A stretch of 6,848 nt of DNA from Bacillota bacterium (lineage in GTDB: Bacteria; Bacillota; Limnochordia; Darwinibacteriales; Darwinibacteriaceae). A program made the position numbers and the translations under genes. This document shows, piece after piece, positions 1 through 5,905 of this stretch. The notes below the pieces were generated by a model. That model was not told the origin of the DNA and ran no database searches. It worked only from the letters and a program-made list of their open reading frames with translations. Position 1 is the first letter of the stretch; the number at the start of each line of letters is the position of its first letter. The stretch lies in contig JAAZLY010000291.1 of NCBI GenBank assembly GCA_012799115.1, forward strand, positions 1 through 6,848, in the 5' to 3' direction.

Positions 1-271
1 ACTTCCCATTCAGATACCAAGGCACTTCGATTGCATGGGGGCCATAGGTATTGCCCAGATTGCTAGGGAGACACTGGAACGGACGGGGCAAACGACACGT
101 TTTGCCGGCTTTAAAGTAGTTCAGAGTCAATTCACGAGCAAGGGATATGTCTGTGATCGTTGTCCGAATCAATGTGAAATTGTTGAGATATGGCGGGAAG
201 GTAGCTTCTTGGCTAGTTGGGGTTCTCGTTGCGGGCGCACGCACCTTTGTGATATCATGGAGGGGAGTTGA
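1..271 (+). CDS. C-terminal end of an acyl-CoA dehydratase activase-like protein (partial, 5' end outside window)
   Basis: The reading frame is open from the left edge (first full codon at base 2) to TGA at 269-271, giving about 89 residues. The visible part contains PRHFDCMGAIGIAQIARE, which resembles the C-terminal 'MGAIGAALLA' segment of the BcrAD/BadFG/HgdC ATPase fold. A cysteine cluster follows (YVCDRCPNQCEI, then WGSRCGRTHLC) like the one after the ATPase domain in activase-related proteins. Members of this family bind ATP and an Fe-S cluster and drive electron transfer to 2-hydroxyacyl-CoA or benzoyl-CoA type reductases or related partners. The usual nucleotide-binding motifs lie outside the window, so the substrate cannot be inferred. 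The large members of the family, as I recall, continue into a DUF2229 region; this protein stops right after the cysteines. The next gene begins 19 bases later, so co-transcription is possible. Family assignment is fairly likely, exact function unknown. Confidence 0.62.
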   Translation, partial: LPIQIPRHFDCMGAIGIAQIARETLERTGQTTRFAGFKVVQSQFTSKGYVCDRCPNQCEIVEIWREGSFLASWGSRCGRTHLCDIMEGS

Positions 272-290
272 TACAGGGAGGTCCCTTATA

Positions 291-908
291 ATGATGAATC
301 TCGAGCAAATAATCCTGGCAATCCCAGCGATTTTGTTGGCGATTTCCGTTCATGAGTACGGTCATGCCTATGTAGCCTATAAACTGGGAGATCCAACTCC
401 TAAGTATCAGGGGCGCTTAAGCCTAAATCCTTTGGCCCACTTGGATCCCTTGGGCACCATAATGCTACTTCTATTTCGAGTAGGGTGGGCAAGGCCGGTT
501 ATGATCAATAGTCAATACTTCAAGAACAAAAAGCAAGGGACCATACTGGTATCTCTAGCCGGTCCCCTGGCCAATATGATTACTGCCTGGATTTTTTATA
601 ATCTTGTGAGTGTTTTCGGCAATTATATGTTAGGTAGTGGTACTGGCCAATCACTTCTCATGTTCTTGTTCATTAATGTTCAGATGAACCTAGGTCTTGC
701 GGCCTTTAACCTGATACCCATACCGCCCCTTGATGGTTCTCACATCTTGGCTGGCTTGCTACCTCGGCGTTTGGCATTTCAGTATGCGAAGTTTGCACCC
801 TACGGACCGTTTGTGCTAATTGCCTTGTTGATCTTGGGTGGTACCCGCTATCTGATCAACCCCATTTTTAACGTGCTCTTTCGCATTCTCGATGGTCTCT
901 CTTTTTAG
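291..908 (+). CDS. Site-2 protease family (M50) membrane metalloprotease, short form
   Basis: This is a 205-residue integral membrane zinc protease of the M50 (site-2 protease) family, which cuts substrates within the membrane. The zinc-binding motif HEYGH is at residues 21-25 inside the first hydrophobic helix, with E22 as the catalytic glutamate. The second metal-ligand motif IPPLDGSHIL is around residues 144-153, with D148 as the expected ligand. The family signature NPLAHLDPLGT is at 46-56 and a hydrophobic segment with LAGPLAN is near 85-110; two more hydrophobic stretches follow (about 121-145 and 170-184). There is no PDZ domain, so it belongs to the short YwhC-like group rather than RseP/SpoIVFB. 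The frame is open further upstream to 147, but the start at 291 is chosen because AGGGAGGT at 275-282 lies 8 bases before it; ATG at 294 is an alternative. Its stop codon overlaps the scpA ribosome binding site. The family is certain; the substrate is unknown. Confidence 0.93.
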   Translation: MMNLEQIILAIPAILLAISVHEYGHAYVAYKLGDPTPKYQGRLSLNPLAHLDPLGTIMLLLFRVGWARPVMINSQYFKNKKQGTILVSLAGPLANMITAWIFYNLVSVFGNYMLGSGTGQSLLMFLFINVQMNLGLAAFNLIPIPPLDGSHILAGLLPRRLAFQYAKFAPYGPFVLIALLILGGTRYLINPIFNVLFRILDGLSF

Positions 909-916
909 GTGGCGAC

Positions 917-1657
917 ATGGGATACGTCATTGAACTCGATGTGTATCAAGGACCATTCGACCTTCTGCTGGACTTGATTGCCCAAAACGAAGTCGACCTC
1001 TGGGATATACCCATTGCCACGATTACCGAACAGTACCTCGAGTACCTCTATTCTCTTCAGGAGCAAGATTTAGCTATCACTGGTGAGTTCTTACTCATGG
1101 CGGCGACCCTGATTCGAATCAAGTCTCGATTGCTGCTACCCCAGGATCCTCTGCCGGAGGAGTCTGAGGAAGATCAGGAAGATCCCCGGACAGAACTAGT
1201 GGAACAGTTGATTCGGTACAAGTTCTTCAAAGAGGTTGCCCAGTTTCTCGACAACAGGTATGCGGAGGCCTCCAAGCACTTTACCCGGGGACAAGCACTG
1301 GAGTCTCTCGATCTAACTCCACTATACACAAATCCCTTTGGGGATGTTACCCTGGAAGCCTTAGGAGAGCTCTATTGCCAGCTGCTTGCGGAGTTGGAAA
1401 AGGAGCAACCCCTGCATCGGATTACAGGGAAAATCTCACTCCCTGAGCGCCTGGCTCTAGTCCGGTTGCAATTAGTGGGACAACCCCGTGCCACGTTCTC
1501 CGACCTACTGCGGGATAACTCAGCCGCCGAGATCGTGGTTACATTCTTGGCCGTTCTGGAACTAGTTCGTTTAGGAGAGATCATGTTGGTTCAAACGGAA
1601 TCATTTGGACAAATTGACGTACAACCGTTACAGCTGGAAGTGGAGGTTCGCCCATGA
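917..1657 (+). CDS. scpA: Segregation and condensation protein A (kleisin subunit of Smc-ScpAB)
   Basis: ScpA is the kleisin that bridges the two heads of the Smc ATPase dimer and recruits ScpB, forming the bacterial condensin that compacts and separates newly replicated chromosomes. The 246-residue product has the family hallmark GPFDLLLDLI at 12-21 followed by VDLWDIPIATITEQYLEYL, the N-terminal helical domain that contacts the Smc neck. An acidic linker (PEESEEDQEDP, about residues 80-90) leads into the central ScpB-binding part. The C-terminal winged helix (about 170-246) includes FSDLLRDNSAAEIVVTFLAVLELVRLGEI, split here only by description, and would bind the Smc cap. Length is normal for the family. 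AGGTGG at 907-912 sits 4 bases before ATG and overlaps the stop of the M50 gene. The 3' end overlaps scpB by four bases (ATGA), implying translational coupling that would help match subunit amounts. Confidence 0.97.
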   Translation: MGYVIELDVYQGPFDLLLDLIAQNEVDLWDIPIATITEQYLEYLYSLQEQDLAITGEFLLMAATLIRIKSRLLLPQDPLPEESEEDQEDPRTELVEQLIRYKFFKEVAQFLDNRYAEASKHFTRGQALESLDLTPLYTNPFGDVTLEALGELYCQLLAELEKEQPLHRITGKISLPERLALVRLQLVGQPRATFSDLLRDNSAAEIVVTFLAVLELVRLGEIMLVQTESFGQIDVQPLQLEVEVRP

Positions 1658-2169
1658 CGCTAGCAGAGGCCAAAGTGGTGGTTGAAGGCTTGATTTTCGC
1701 CAGTGAGAGTCCCTTGACCGCCTCAGAAATTGCATCCATCATGGAACTAGACGCTGCACTGGTGGAGTCACTTGTGGAGGACATTCGCAGTTCATACGAG
1801 GCTAGTGCACTAACTATTCGTAAAGTGGGTGGCGGGTATCAGTTTGTCACTAAGGCAGAATTGGCCCCCTGGATCGAAAAACTAGGTCGCCCCGTAATCA
1901 GTGCTCCCTTAACTGCTGCCAGTACAGAGACATTGGCGATTATTGCCTATCAACAACCCGTAACCAAGGTAGAGATCGAGCAGATTCGAGGCGTGCGATC
2001 AGATAGTGCCATTAATAGCCTCCTGGAACGAGAACTCATCAAAGAACTGGGTCGAAAAGAGGGCCCGGGTCGGCCCATCCTCTATGGAGTGTCGGACAAG
2101 TTTTTTACTCACTTTGGCTTGACAAGTTTGGAAGAGCTACCGATGAAAGGCATAAGTGAATGGAAGTAA
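1654..2169 (+). CDS. scpB: Segregation and condensation protein B (KITE subunit of Smc-ScpAB)
   Basis: ScpB dimerises and wraps around the central part of ScpA in the Smc condensin complex. The 171-residue product shows two winged-helix regions: an N-terminal one (about 1-78, including VEGLIFASESPLTASEIA) and a C-terminal one (about 88-160) with the strongly conserved TLAIIAYQQPVTKVEIEQIRG at 93-113 (quoted only to locate it) and GPGRPILYG at 137-145, then FGLTSLEELP at 154-163. It is at the short end for the family, since the acidic tail seen in some ScpB proteins is missing and the protein ends soon after the second domain. GGAGG at 1642-1646, inside the end of scpA, is 7 bases before ATG. 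The 4-base ATGA overlap with scpA supports coupled translation. The next gene follows after 31 bases. Identification is secure. Confidence 0.97.
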   Translation: MTLAEAKVVVEGLIFASESPLTASEIASIMELDAALVESLVEDIRSSYEASALTIRKVGGGYQFVTKAELAPWIEKLGRPVISAPLTAASTETLAIIAYQQPVTKVEIEQIRGVRSDSAINSLLERELIKELGRKEGPGRPILYGVSDKFFTHFGLTSLEELPMKGISEWK

Positions 2170-2178
2170 TGGCAAATT

Positions 2179-2221
2179 AAGACCGAGTTGAGGTGGTACT
2201 ATGTTCCTGCTTGGTCTTTTT
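2179..2221 (+). promoter_or_regulatory. Possible hairpin plus U-tract enclosing the ytfI-like ribosome binding site and start codon
   Basis: AAGACCGAG at 2179-2187 can pair with CTTGGTCTT at 2210-2218 (nine pairs, one G-U), and the 3' arm runs into five consecutive T residues (2217-2221). The 22-base loop contains the AGGTGG ribosome binding site (2191-2196) and the ATG (2201). AGG 2191-2193 could pair further with CCT 2206-2208. In RNA this could hide the initiation region or act as a weak terminator/attenuator between scpB and the next gene. This was paired by eye and may be fortuitous because the 3' arm is also coding sequence. Confidence 0.3.
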
Positions 2222-2713
2222 GTATTCCTGGCCATTGTTCTCTGTGTCCGCTTTTCTGTAGAAGTCCACTTGGTTACGGAGGGGCTCAAACTCAATCCTG
2301 GGATCCGGTTTGGGATCGGGCGTTTCTTGATCACGATTCCCCAAGGCGTATTAACAAAGACCGGTCAAAGGCTTAGACAAAGGAACTTTGGAACGATGGA
2401 AGCGGGCTTGAGGGCTATTAGGCTGGCCATGCGTTCCATAGATGGTCTTTTACAAAGGATCGAACTTCTGCATCTCGAGGTACGAATTGGCATCGGCGAT
2501 CCGTTATGGACTTCTTTGGGTGCCGGCGGATTGTGGGCCATCATCGGATCTTTCCTCGCGGGACTAAGTTCTGGCAATCGGCTCAGGTCAGAACCGGAAA
2601 TCCAAATTCAACCAGACTACGTCCAGACACATGTCCAGGTTTATCTCCACTGCATATTCCAGTTCACAGTTGGTCAAATTATAATCAACGAACTAAAGAG
2701 GGTGATGGTTTGA
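2201..2713 (+). CDS. DUF2953 domain protein, YtfI-like
   Basis: A 170-residue protein of no known biochemical function that resembles the DUF2953 (YtfI) family. An N-terminal hydrophobic segment (about residues 1-16) probably anchors it in the membrane. The middle is basic (KTGQRLRQRNFG). The more recognisable part is LHLEVRIGIGDPLWTSLGAGGLWAIIG (about 90-117, two pieces around GDP), matching the 'IGxGDAxxTaxxxG' pattern of the family, followed by a beta-rich tail and a C-terminal VGQIIINELKR. It lies directly before a YtfJ-like gene, as ytfI does before ytfJ in Bacillus, and this pairing is the strongest support for the call. AGGTGG at 2191-2196 is 4 bases before ATG. The 3' end overlaps the next gene by four bases (TTGA at 2710-2713). 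Bacillus YtfI is longer, as I recall, so this may be a compact version. Function cannot be stated beyond a likely link to YtfJ. Confidence 0.75.
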   Translation: MFLLGLFVFLAIVLCVRFSVEVHLVTEGLKLNPGIRFGIGRFLITIPQGVLTKTGQRLRQRNFGTMEAGLRAIRLAMRSIDGLLQRIELLHLEVRIGIGDPLWTSLGAGGLWAIIGSFLAGLSSGNRLRSEPEIQIQPDYVQTHVQVYLHCIFQFTVGQIIINELKRVMV

Positions 2714-3129
2714 ACGATAGACATCCCATAGAAGGCCTTATGCAGACTGCTATGGAGAGCCTCAAGACCATGGTAGACGTCAATACCATCCTCGGTGATC
2801 CCGTGGAAACACCGGATGGAGCAATTATTCTTCCTGTGAGTCGCGTAAGTGTTGGGTTCGCAGCGGGGGGAAGCGAGTTTACCGGAGCCAACGCCAAAGG
2901 CTCAGAGAAAGACCACCCCTTTGGTGGTGGTAGTGGAGCCGGAATTGCCCTCAATCCAGTTGCTTTTCTGGTAGTGGGGCGGGAGAGTGTCCGTCTGTTG
3001 CCTGTTAGCCAGAGTGCGATTTATGACCGTCTTATTGATGCGGTTCCACAGCTTATTGAACAGGTCCAAGGTATGGTTCAGGGGCGTAGTAGTACCAATG
3101 GAGTATTGCGCACAACATACAAGGTATAG
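2710..3129 (+). CDS. ytfJ: YtfJ/GerW family sporulation protein
   Basis: The 139-residue product matches the YtfJ (GerW) family: HPIEGLMQTAMESLKTMVDV near the N-terminus, then GDPVETPDG, PVSRVSVGFAAGGSEF, a glycine-rich stretch PFGGGSGAGI, and NPVAFLVVG followed by VRLLPV. In Bacillus subtilis this family is made in the forespore and affects spore germination; homologues also occur in bacteria that do not sporulate. The start is taken as TTG at 2710 because it lets the protein begin right before the conserved HPIEGLM motif, overlaps the ytfI-like stop by four bases (TTGA), and follows a purine-rich AAAGAGGG at 2695-2702. ATG at 2740 is a possible alternative but would remove the conserved motif, and a longer frame opening to 2506 only overlaps the upstream gene. 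It is the last gene before an intrinsic terminator. Family is secure; role in this organism is inferred. Confidence 0.92.
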   Translation: MNDRHPIEGLMQTAMESLKTMVDVNTILGDPVETPDGAIILPVSRVSVGFAAGGSEFTGANAKGSEKDHPFGGGSGAGIALNPVAFLVVGRESVRLLPVSQSAIYDRLIDAVPQLIEQVQGMVQGRSSTNGVLRTTYKV

Positions 3130-3144
3130 CCACTAGCCTATTGC

Positions 3145-3183
3145 AGGATTCCCTCCAGAGTTTGGGGGGAATCCTCTTTTTTT
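3145..3183 (+). terminator. Rho-independent terminator after the ytfJ-like gene
   Basis: AGGATTCCCTCC (3145-3156) pairs with GGGGGGAATCCT (3164-3175) over 12 pairs with one G-U, closing a 7-base loop. A C and seven consecutive T residues (3177-3183) follow. It begins 15 bases after the ytfJ-like stop codon and is well placed to end the transcript that carries the M50 protease, scpA, scpB, the ytfI-like gene and ytfJ. The hairpin is strong and GC-rich enough for an efficient terminator. Confidence 0.93.
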
Positions 3184-3184
3184 C

Positions 3185-3213
3185 TTGCGGTTTAGGCTTA
3201 ACTTCGGTATCAT
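3185..3213 (+). promoter_or_regulatory. Candidate sigma-A type promoter for rluB and downstream genes
   Basis: TTGCGG (3185-3190) and TATCAT (3208-3213) are separated by 17 bases, the ideal spacing for a housekeeping promoter. The -10 matches consensus at five of six positions and the -35 at three. It starts immediately after the terminator U-tract, where a new promoter is expected. The start site would fall near 3220, giving a leader of only about 16 bases with AAAGGGG (3221-3227) at its very 5' end. Plausible, not proven. Confidence 0.4.
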
Positions 3214-3235
3214 GGGACTGAAAGGGGCGTAAGGA

Positions 3236-3955
3236 GTGGAAGAACGACTACAAAAGGTCATGGCTCAAGCCGGAATTGCATCTCGCCGGGTCTGCGAGGA
3301 ATTGATTCGAGAAAATAAGGTTCTGGTGAATGGGCAATTGGCAAGCCTAGGGCAAAAGGTGGATCCTGCCAGAGATCGGATCATTGTGGATGGAAAGCCC
3401 TTGAGACCAGAAGAGGCCAAACGCTATCTCATTCTTAACAAGCCTTTTGGCTATATTACAACCAGCAAGGATCAATTTGGTCGTAAGAATGTCCTTGATT
3501 TACTAACTGGGATCAAAGAACGGGTTTACCCTGCTGGACGTCTAGATTATGACTCGGAGGGCCTAGTGCTCCTCACGAATGATGGTGATCTTGCCTATCG
3601 AGTGACCCATCCTAGATTTGAACTGCCGAAACGCTACGTTGTGCAGCTCAAGGGCAAGATTACGATGGATGCAGTGTACCGGTTGCGAACTGGTGTGATT
3701 CTCGAAGACGGTCGTACCAAAGAGGCCTTGGTCGAGGTATTGCCTCCCGTGGGGGACAATTCTGTCTTGAGTATCACGATCACCGAAGGTCGAAATCGGC
3801 AGGTAAGAAGGATGTGTTCTAAAGTGGGTTTTGAAGTGGTCCGTCTCCAAAGAACAGGTATCGGGCCGGTGAACATGGGAAAACTGTCTACGGGAGCGTT
3901 TCGACCATTAAGCAAGAAAGAGCTGGACAGCCTCTTTAGGGCGGTGAAGCTGTGA
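3236..3955 (+). CDS. rluB: 23S rRNA pseudouridine synthase, RluB/RsuA family
   Basis: The enzyme converts a uridine in 23S rRNA to pseudouridine; E. coli RluB acts at position 2605 in the peptidyl-transferase region. The 239-residue product starts with an S4 RNA-binding domain (about 1-60, RLQKVMAQAGIASRRVCEEL region). The catalytic domain carries LILNKPFGYITT at 65-76, the active-site motif GRLDYDSEGL at 101-110 with D104 as the catalytic aspartate, and EGRNRQVRRM at 184-193. The start is GTG at 3236, which places the protein at the expected MEERLQKV beginning. AAAGGGG at 3221-3227, 8 bases upstream, is the likely ribosome binding site, because AAGGAG at 3231-3236 runs into the start codon. 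It overlaps the next gene by four bases (GTGA). Subfamily choice (RluB over RluE/RluF/RsuA) rests on length, motifs and gene order. Confidence 0.94.
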   Translation: MEERLQKVMAQAGIASRRVCEELIRENKVLVNGQLASLGQKVDPARDRIIVDGKPLRPEEAKRYLILNKPFGYITTSKDQFGRKNVLDLLTGIKERVYPAGRLDYDSEGLVLLTNDGDLAYRVTHPRFELPKRYVVQLKGKITMDAVYRLRTGVILEDGRTKEALVEVLPPVGDNSVLSITITEGRNRQVRRMCSKVGFEVVRLQRTGIGPVNMGKLSTGAFRPLSKKELDSLFRAVKL

Positions 3956-5205
3956 AGACGAAAGTGGTTGTGATCGGGGCTGGTGCATCGGGTTTGGTTG
4001 CTGCAGGCTTCATAGCTCAAAGGGGTGCAAGCGTTCATGTCTTGGAGAAAATGCAGCGCAGTGCGTCAAAGGTTCGCATTTCCGGCAAAGGACGCTGCAA
4101 CATCACAAATGCCATGCCCATCAGGGATTTTCCTAGCAATTATCCTGGTAATGGGCGCTTTTTGTATGGTGCACTAAACCGCTTCTCCAACGAGGATTGC
4201 ATCGAGTTCTTTGAGAGTCTGGGAGTGAAGACAAAAGTCGAAAGAGGGCAGAGGGTATTTCCCTTATCCGATGATGCCCATGAAGTGGCAAACGCCCTCG
4301 AACGATTTGCCTTGGGGCATGGTGCGAAAATCCATTTCGAACACAAGGCCGTGGATATCCGGCAGAGCGAAGACGGAAGAGTACAGGGGGTTGAGGCCCT
4401 CTCGGGTGCGAGAAAAGAGTTCTTTGAGGCTGATTATGTTGTAGTGGCCACTGGTGGTCTGAGCTATCCAGGGACTGGCTCGACGGGAGACGGCTTGGGG
4501 ATGGCCGAGAGCCTTGGTCATAGAATTGTCACACCTCGCCCAGCCTTAGTACCAGTACGCGTCGAAGAGGAGTGGGTTAAGGAGGTTTCGGGCCTAAGTC
4601 TGCGTAATGTTGAGCTGACAATTCTCGATCCATCAGGAGGACAACAGAGCTTCTTTGGCGAATTAATGTTTGCTCATTTTGGCTTAACCGGGCCAATTGT
4701 ACTTACGGCTAGCGAGCAAGTTGGCCGTTGGCTCGAACAGAGCGGAGGCCCTGTAAGGGCATACTTGAACCTTAAGCCCGCCCTAAATGAAGAACAATTG
4801 GATAAGCGGCTGCTTCGAGACCTGGAAACATTTTCTCGCAAGCAGTTTCGTAATGCTCTAGACGATCTGTTGCCAAAAAGTCTGATTCCGATTATCGTGG
4901 ATCTTTCGGGGATTCCCCCTCACAAAGTCTGTCACCAAATCACAAGAGAAGAAAGAGCAACTCTGCTTAAGCTCCTCATGGCGCTTCCTTTGACTTTCAC
5001 CAAGACACTGCCGATGACGGCTGCAATTGTGACTGCTGGGGGAGTGGATGTCAAAGAGATTGATCCTAAGACCATGGAATCGAAAAAGGTAAAGGGTCTC
5101 TTCTTCTGTGGTGAAGTGCTAGATGTCCACGGTGTTACGGGCGGTTTTAACTTACAGGCGGCCTTTTCCACCGGTTATTGTGCCGCCCAGGGCATAGAGT
5201 TGTAG
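3952..5205 (+). CDS. HI0933/BaiN-like family FAD-dependent oxidoreductase (YtfP-like)
   Basis: A 417-residue flavoprotein of the HI0933-like family. The N-terminal dinucleotide-binding fold has VIGAGASGLVAA (7-18, with the GxGxxG at 9-14) and an acidic residue ending the second strand (E32). The family signature ISGKGRCNITN is at 43-53. Further FAD contacts are expected at VVVATGGLSYPGTGSTGDG (163-181) and the C-terminal GLFFCGEVLDVHGVTGGFN (382-400); TAGGVDVKEIDPKTMESK is at 361-378. Length is normal and no motif is missing. The start is GTG at 3952, overlapping the rluB stop by four bases; the ribosome binding site is weak (AGGGCGGTG around 3938-3946), which fits translation being coupled to rluB. 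The physiological substrate of most family members is unknown; the BaiN label comes from gut bile-acid clostridia and should not be read as a bile-acid role here. It lies between rRNA-modification and nucleotide-metabolism genes, an arrangement common in Clostridia. Confidence 0.92.
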   Translation: MKTKVVVIGAGASGLVAAGFIAQRGASVHVLEKMQRSASKVRISGKGRCNITNAMPIRDFPSNYPGNGRFLYGALNRFSNEDCIEFFESLGVKTKVERGQRVFPLSDDAHEVANALERFALGHGAKIHFEHKAVDIRQSEDGRVQGVEALSGARKEFFEADYVVVATGGLSYPGTGSTGDGLGMAESLGHRIVTPRPALVPVRVEEEWVKEVSGLSLRNVELTILDPSGGQQSFFGELMFAHFGLTGPIVLTASEQVGRWLEQSGGPVRAYLNLKPALNEEQLDKRLLRDLETFSRKQFRNALDDLLPKSLIPIIVDLSGIPPHKVCHQITREERATLLKLLMALPLTFTKTLPMTAAIVTAGGVDVKEIDPKTMESKKVKGLFFCGEVLDVHGVTGGFNLQAAFSTGYCAAQGIEL

Positions 5206-5224
5206 TATGGAAGGGGTACACTGA

Positions 5225-5905
5225 ATGAAGATAGCAGTGGATGGTCCTGCGGGAGCAGGTAAAAGCACCATTGCCAGGCTAGTAGCAAAGCAATTAGGTT
5301 TACGCTATGTTGACACGGGGGCTATGTATCGGGCTGTCACTCTTGTCGCGCTTCGGCAAGGAGTCGATATGGACGATGAGGACGCCCTGCTGCGGGTGGC
5401 CACGTCGATGGATCTAAACATTGTTTTTCAGGGTCAAAGAGGAAATGTCATCTATCTAGACGGCCAAGACGTAACCGGATTGATCCGTCAGCCAGATGTA
5501 ACGGCCAATGTCTCCACGGTTTCAACTCACAAAAAAGTACGGGACTTCATCGTTGCCTTGCAGGATCAAATCGGGCGGCAAGGTTCCGTGGTCATGGATG
5601 GGCGGGATATTGGTACGGTAGTAATGCCTGATGCCGATTGGAAGATCTTTCTGCAGGCAACCGTAGAAGAAAGGGCAAGGCGACGCCAGCAAGAACTGCA
5701 GCGCAAAGGAGTCGTAGTTGATATAAAAGACTTGCAGGAGCAGATTCGTACGCGGGATCACCTTGATTCGACTCGAGAGAACTCTCCCTTGAGGAAGGCG
5801 GAAGACGCCATTGAGATCGACACTACGTCCTTGAGCATTTCTGAAGTTGTCGAGAAAGTACTTGACTTGATTCAGGGGGAAGCCGAGACATGTACAAGAT
5901 CGTAG
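5225..5905 (+). CDS. cmk: Cytidylate kinase
   Basis: This cytoplasmic enzyme transfers phosphate from ATP to CMP or dCMP, recycling pyrimidine nucleotides from RNA and phospholipid turnover. The 226-residue product has the P-loop GPAGAGKST at 7-15, the monophosphate-binding motif DTGAMYRA at 30-37, a CMP-binding insert region (about 60-100), MDGRDIGTVV at 124-133, and the lid/base-recognition segment RDHLDSTRENSPL at 177-189 with the conserved Asp-Ser and Arg. Length is typical. GGAAGGGG ending at 5216 is 8 bases before the ATG, and the gap to the upstream flavoprotein gene is 19 bases. The 3' end overlaps plsC by 16 bases. Neighbouring plsC makes metabolic sense because phospholipid synthesis via CDP-diacylglycerol releases CMP, the Cmk substrate. 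Identification is secure. Confidence 0.97.
   Translation: MKIAVDGPAGAGKSTIARLVAKQLGLRYVDTGAMYRAVTLVALRQGVDMDDEDALLRVATSMDLNIVFQGQRGNVIYLDGQDVTGLIRQPDVTANVSTVSTHKKVRDFIVALQDQIGRQGSVVMDGRDIGTVVMPDADWKIFLQATVEERARRRQQELQRKGVVVDIKDLQEQIRTRDHLDSTRENSPLRKAEDAIEIDTTSLSISEVVEKVLDLIQGEAETCTRS

Noticed and set aside
147..290. Upstream extension of the M50 protease reading frame
   Set aside because: The extension overlaps the activase-like coding region, has no family similarity, and the AGGGAGGT site at 275-282 points to the ATG at 291.
287..292. TATAAT overlapping the start codon of the M50 gene
   Set aside because: The nearest -35-like TTGATA (268-273) is only 13 bases away, and the hexamer overlaps the ATG, so it is unlikely to serve this gene.
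2506..2709. N-terminal extension of the YtfJ-like frame into the ytfI-like gene
   Set aside because: The extra residues look like an out-of-frame reading of the ytfI-like gene; YtfJ homologues begin near the HPIEGLM motif reached from TTG 2710.
3563..4038. Minus-strand open frames across rluB and the flavoprotein gene
   Set aside because: They are antisense to well-supported genes, lack ribosome binding sites and show no family resemblance.
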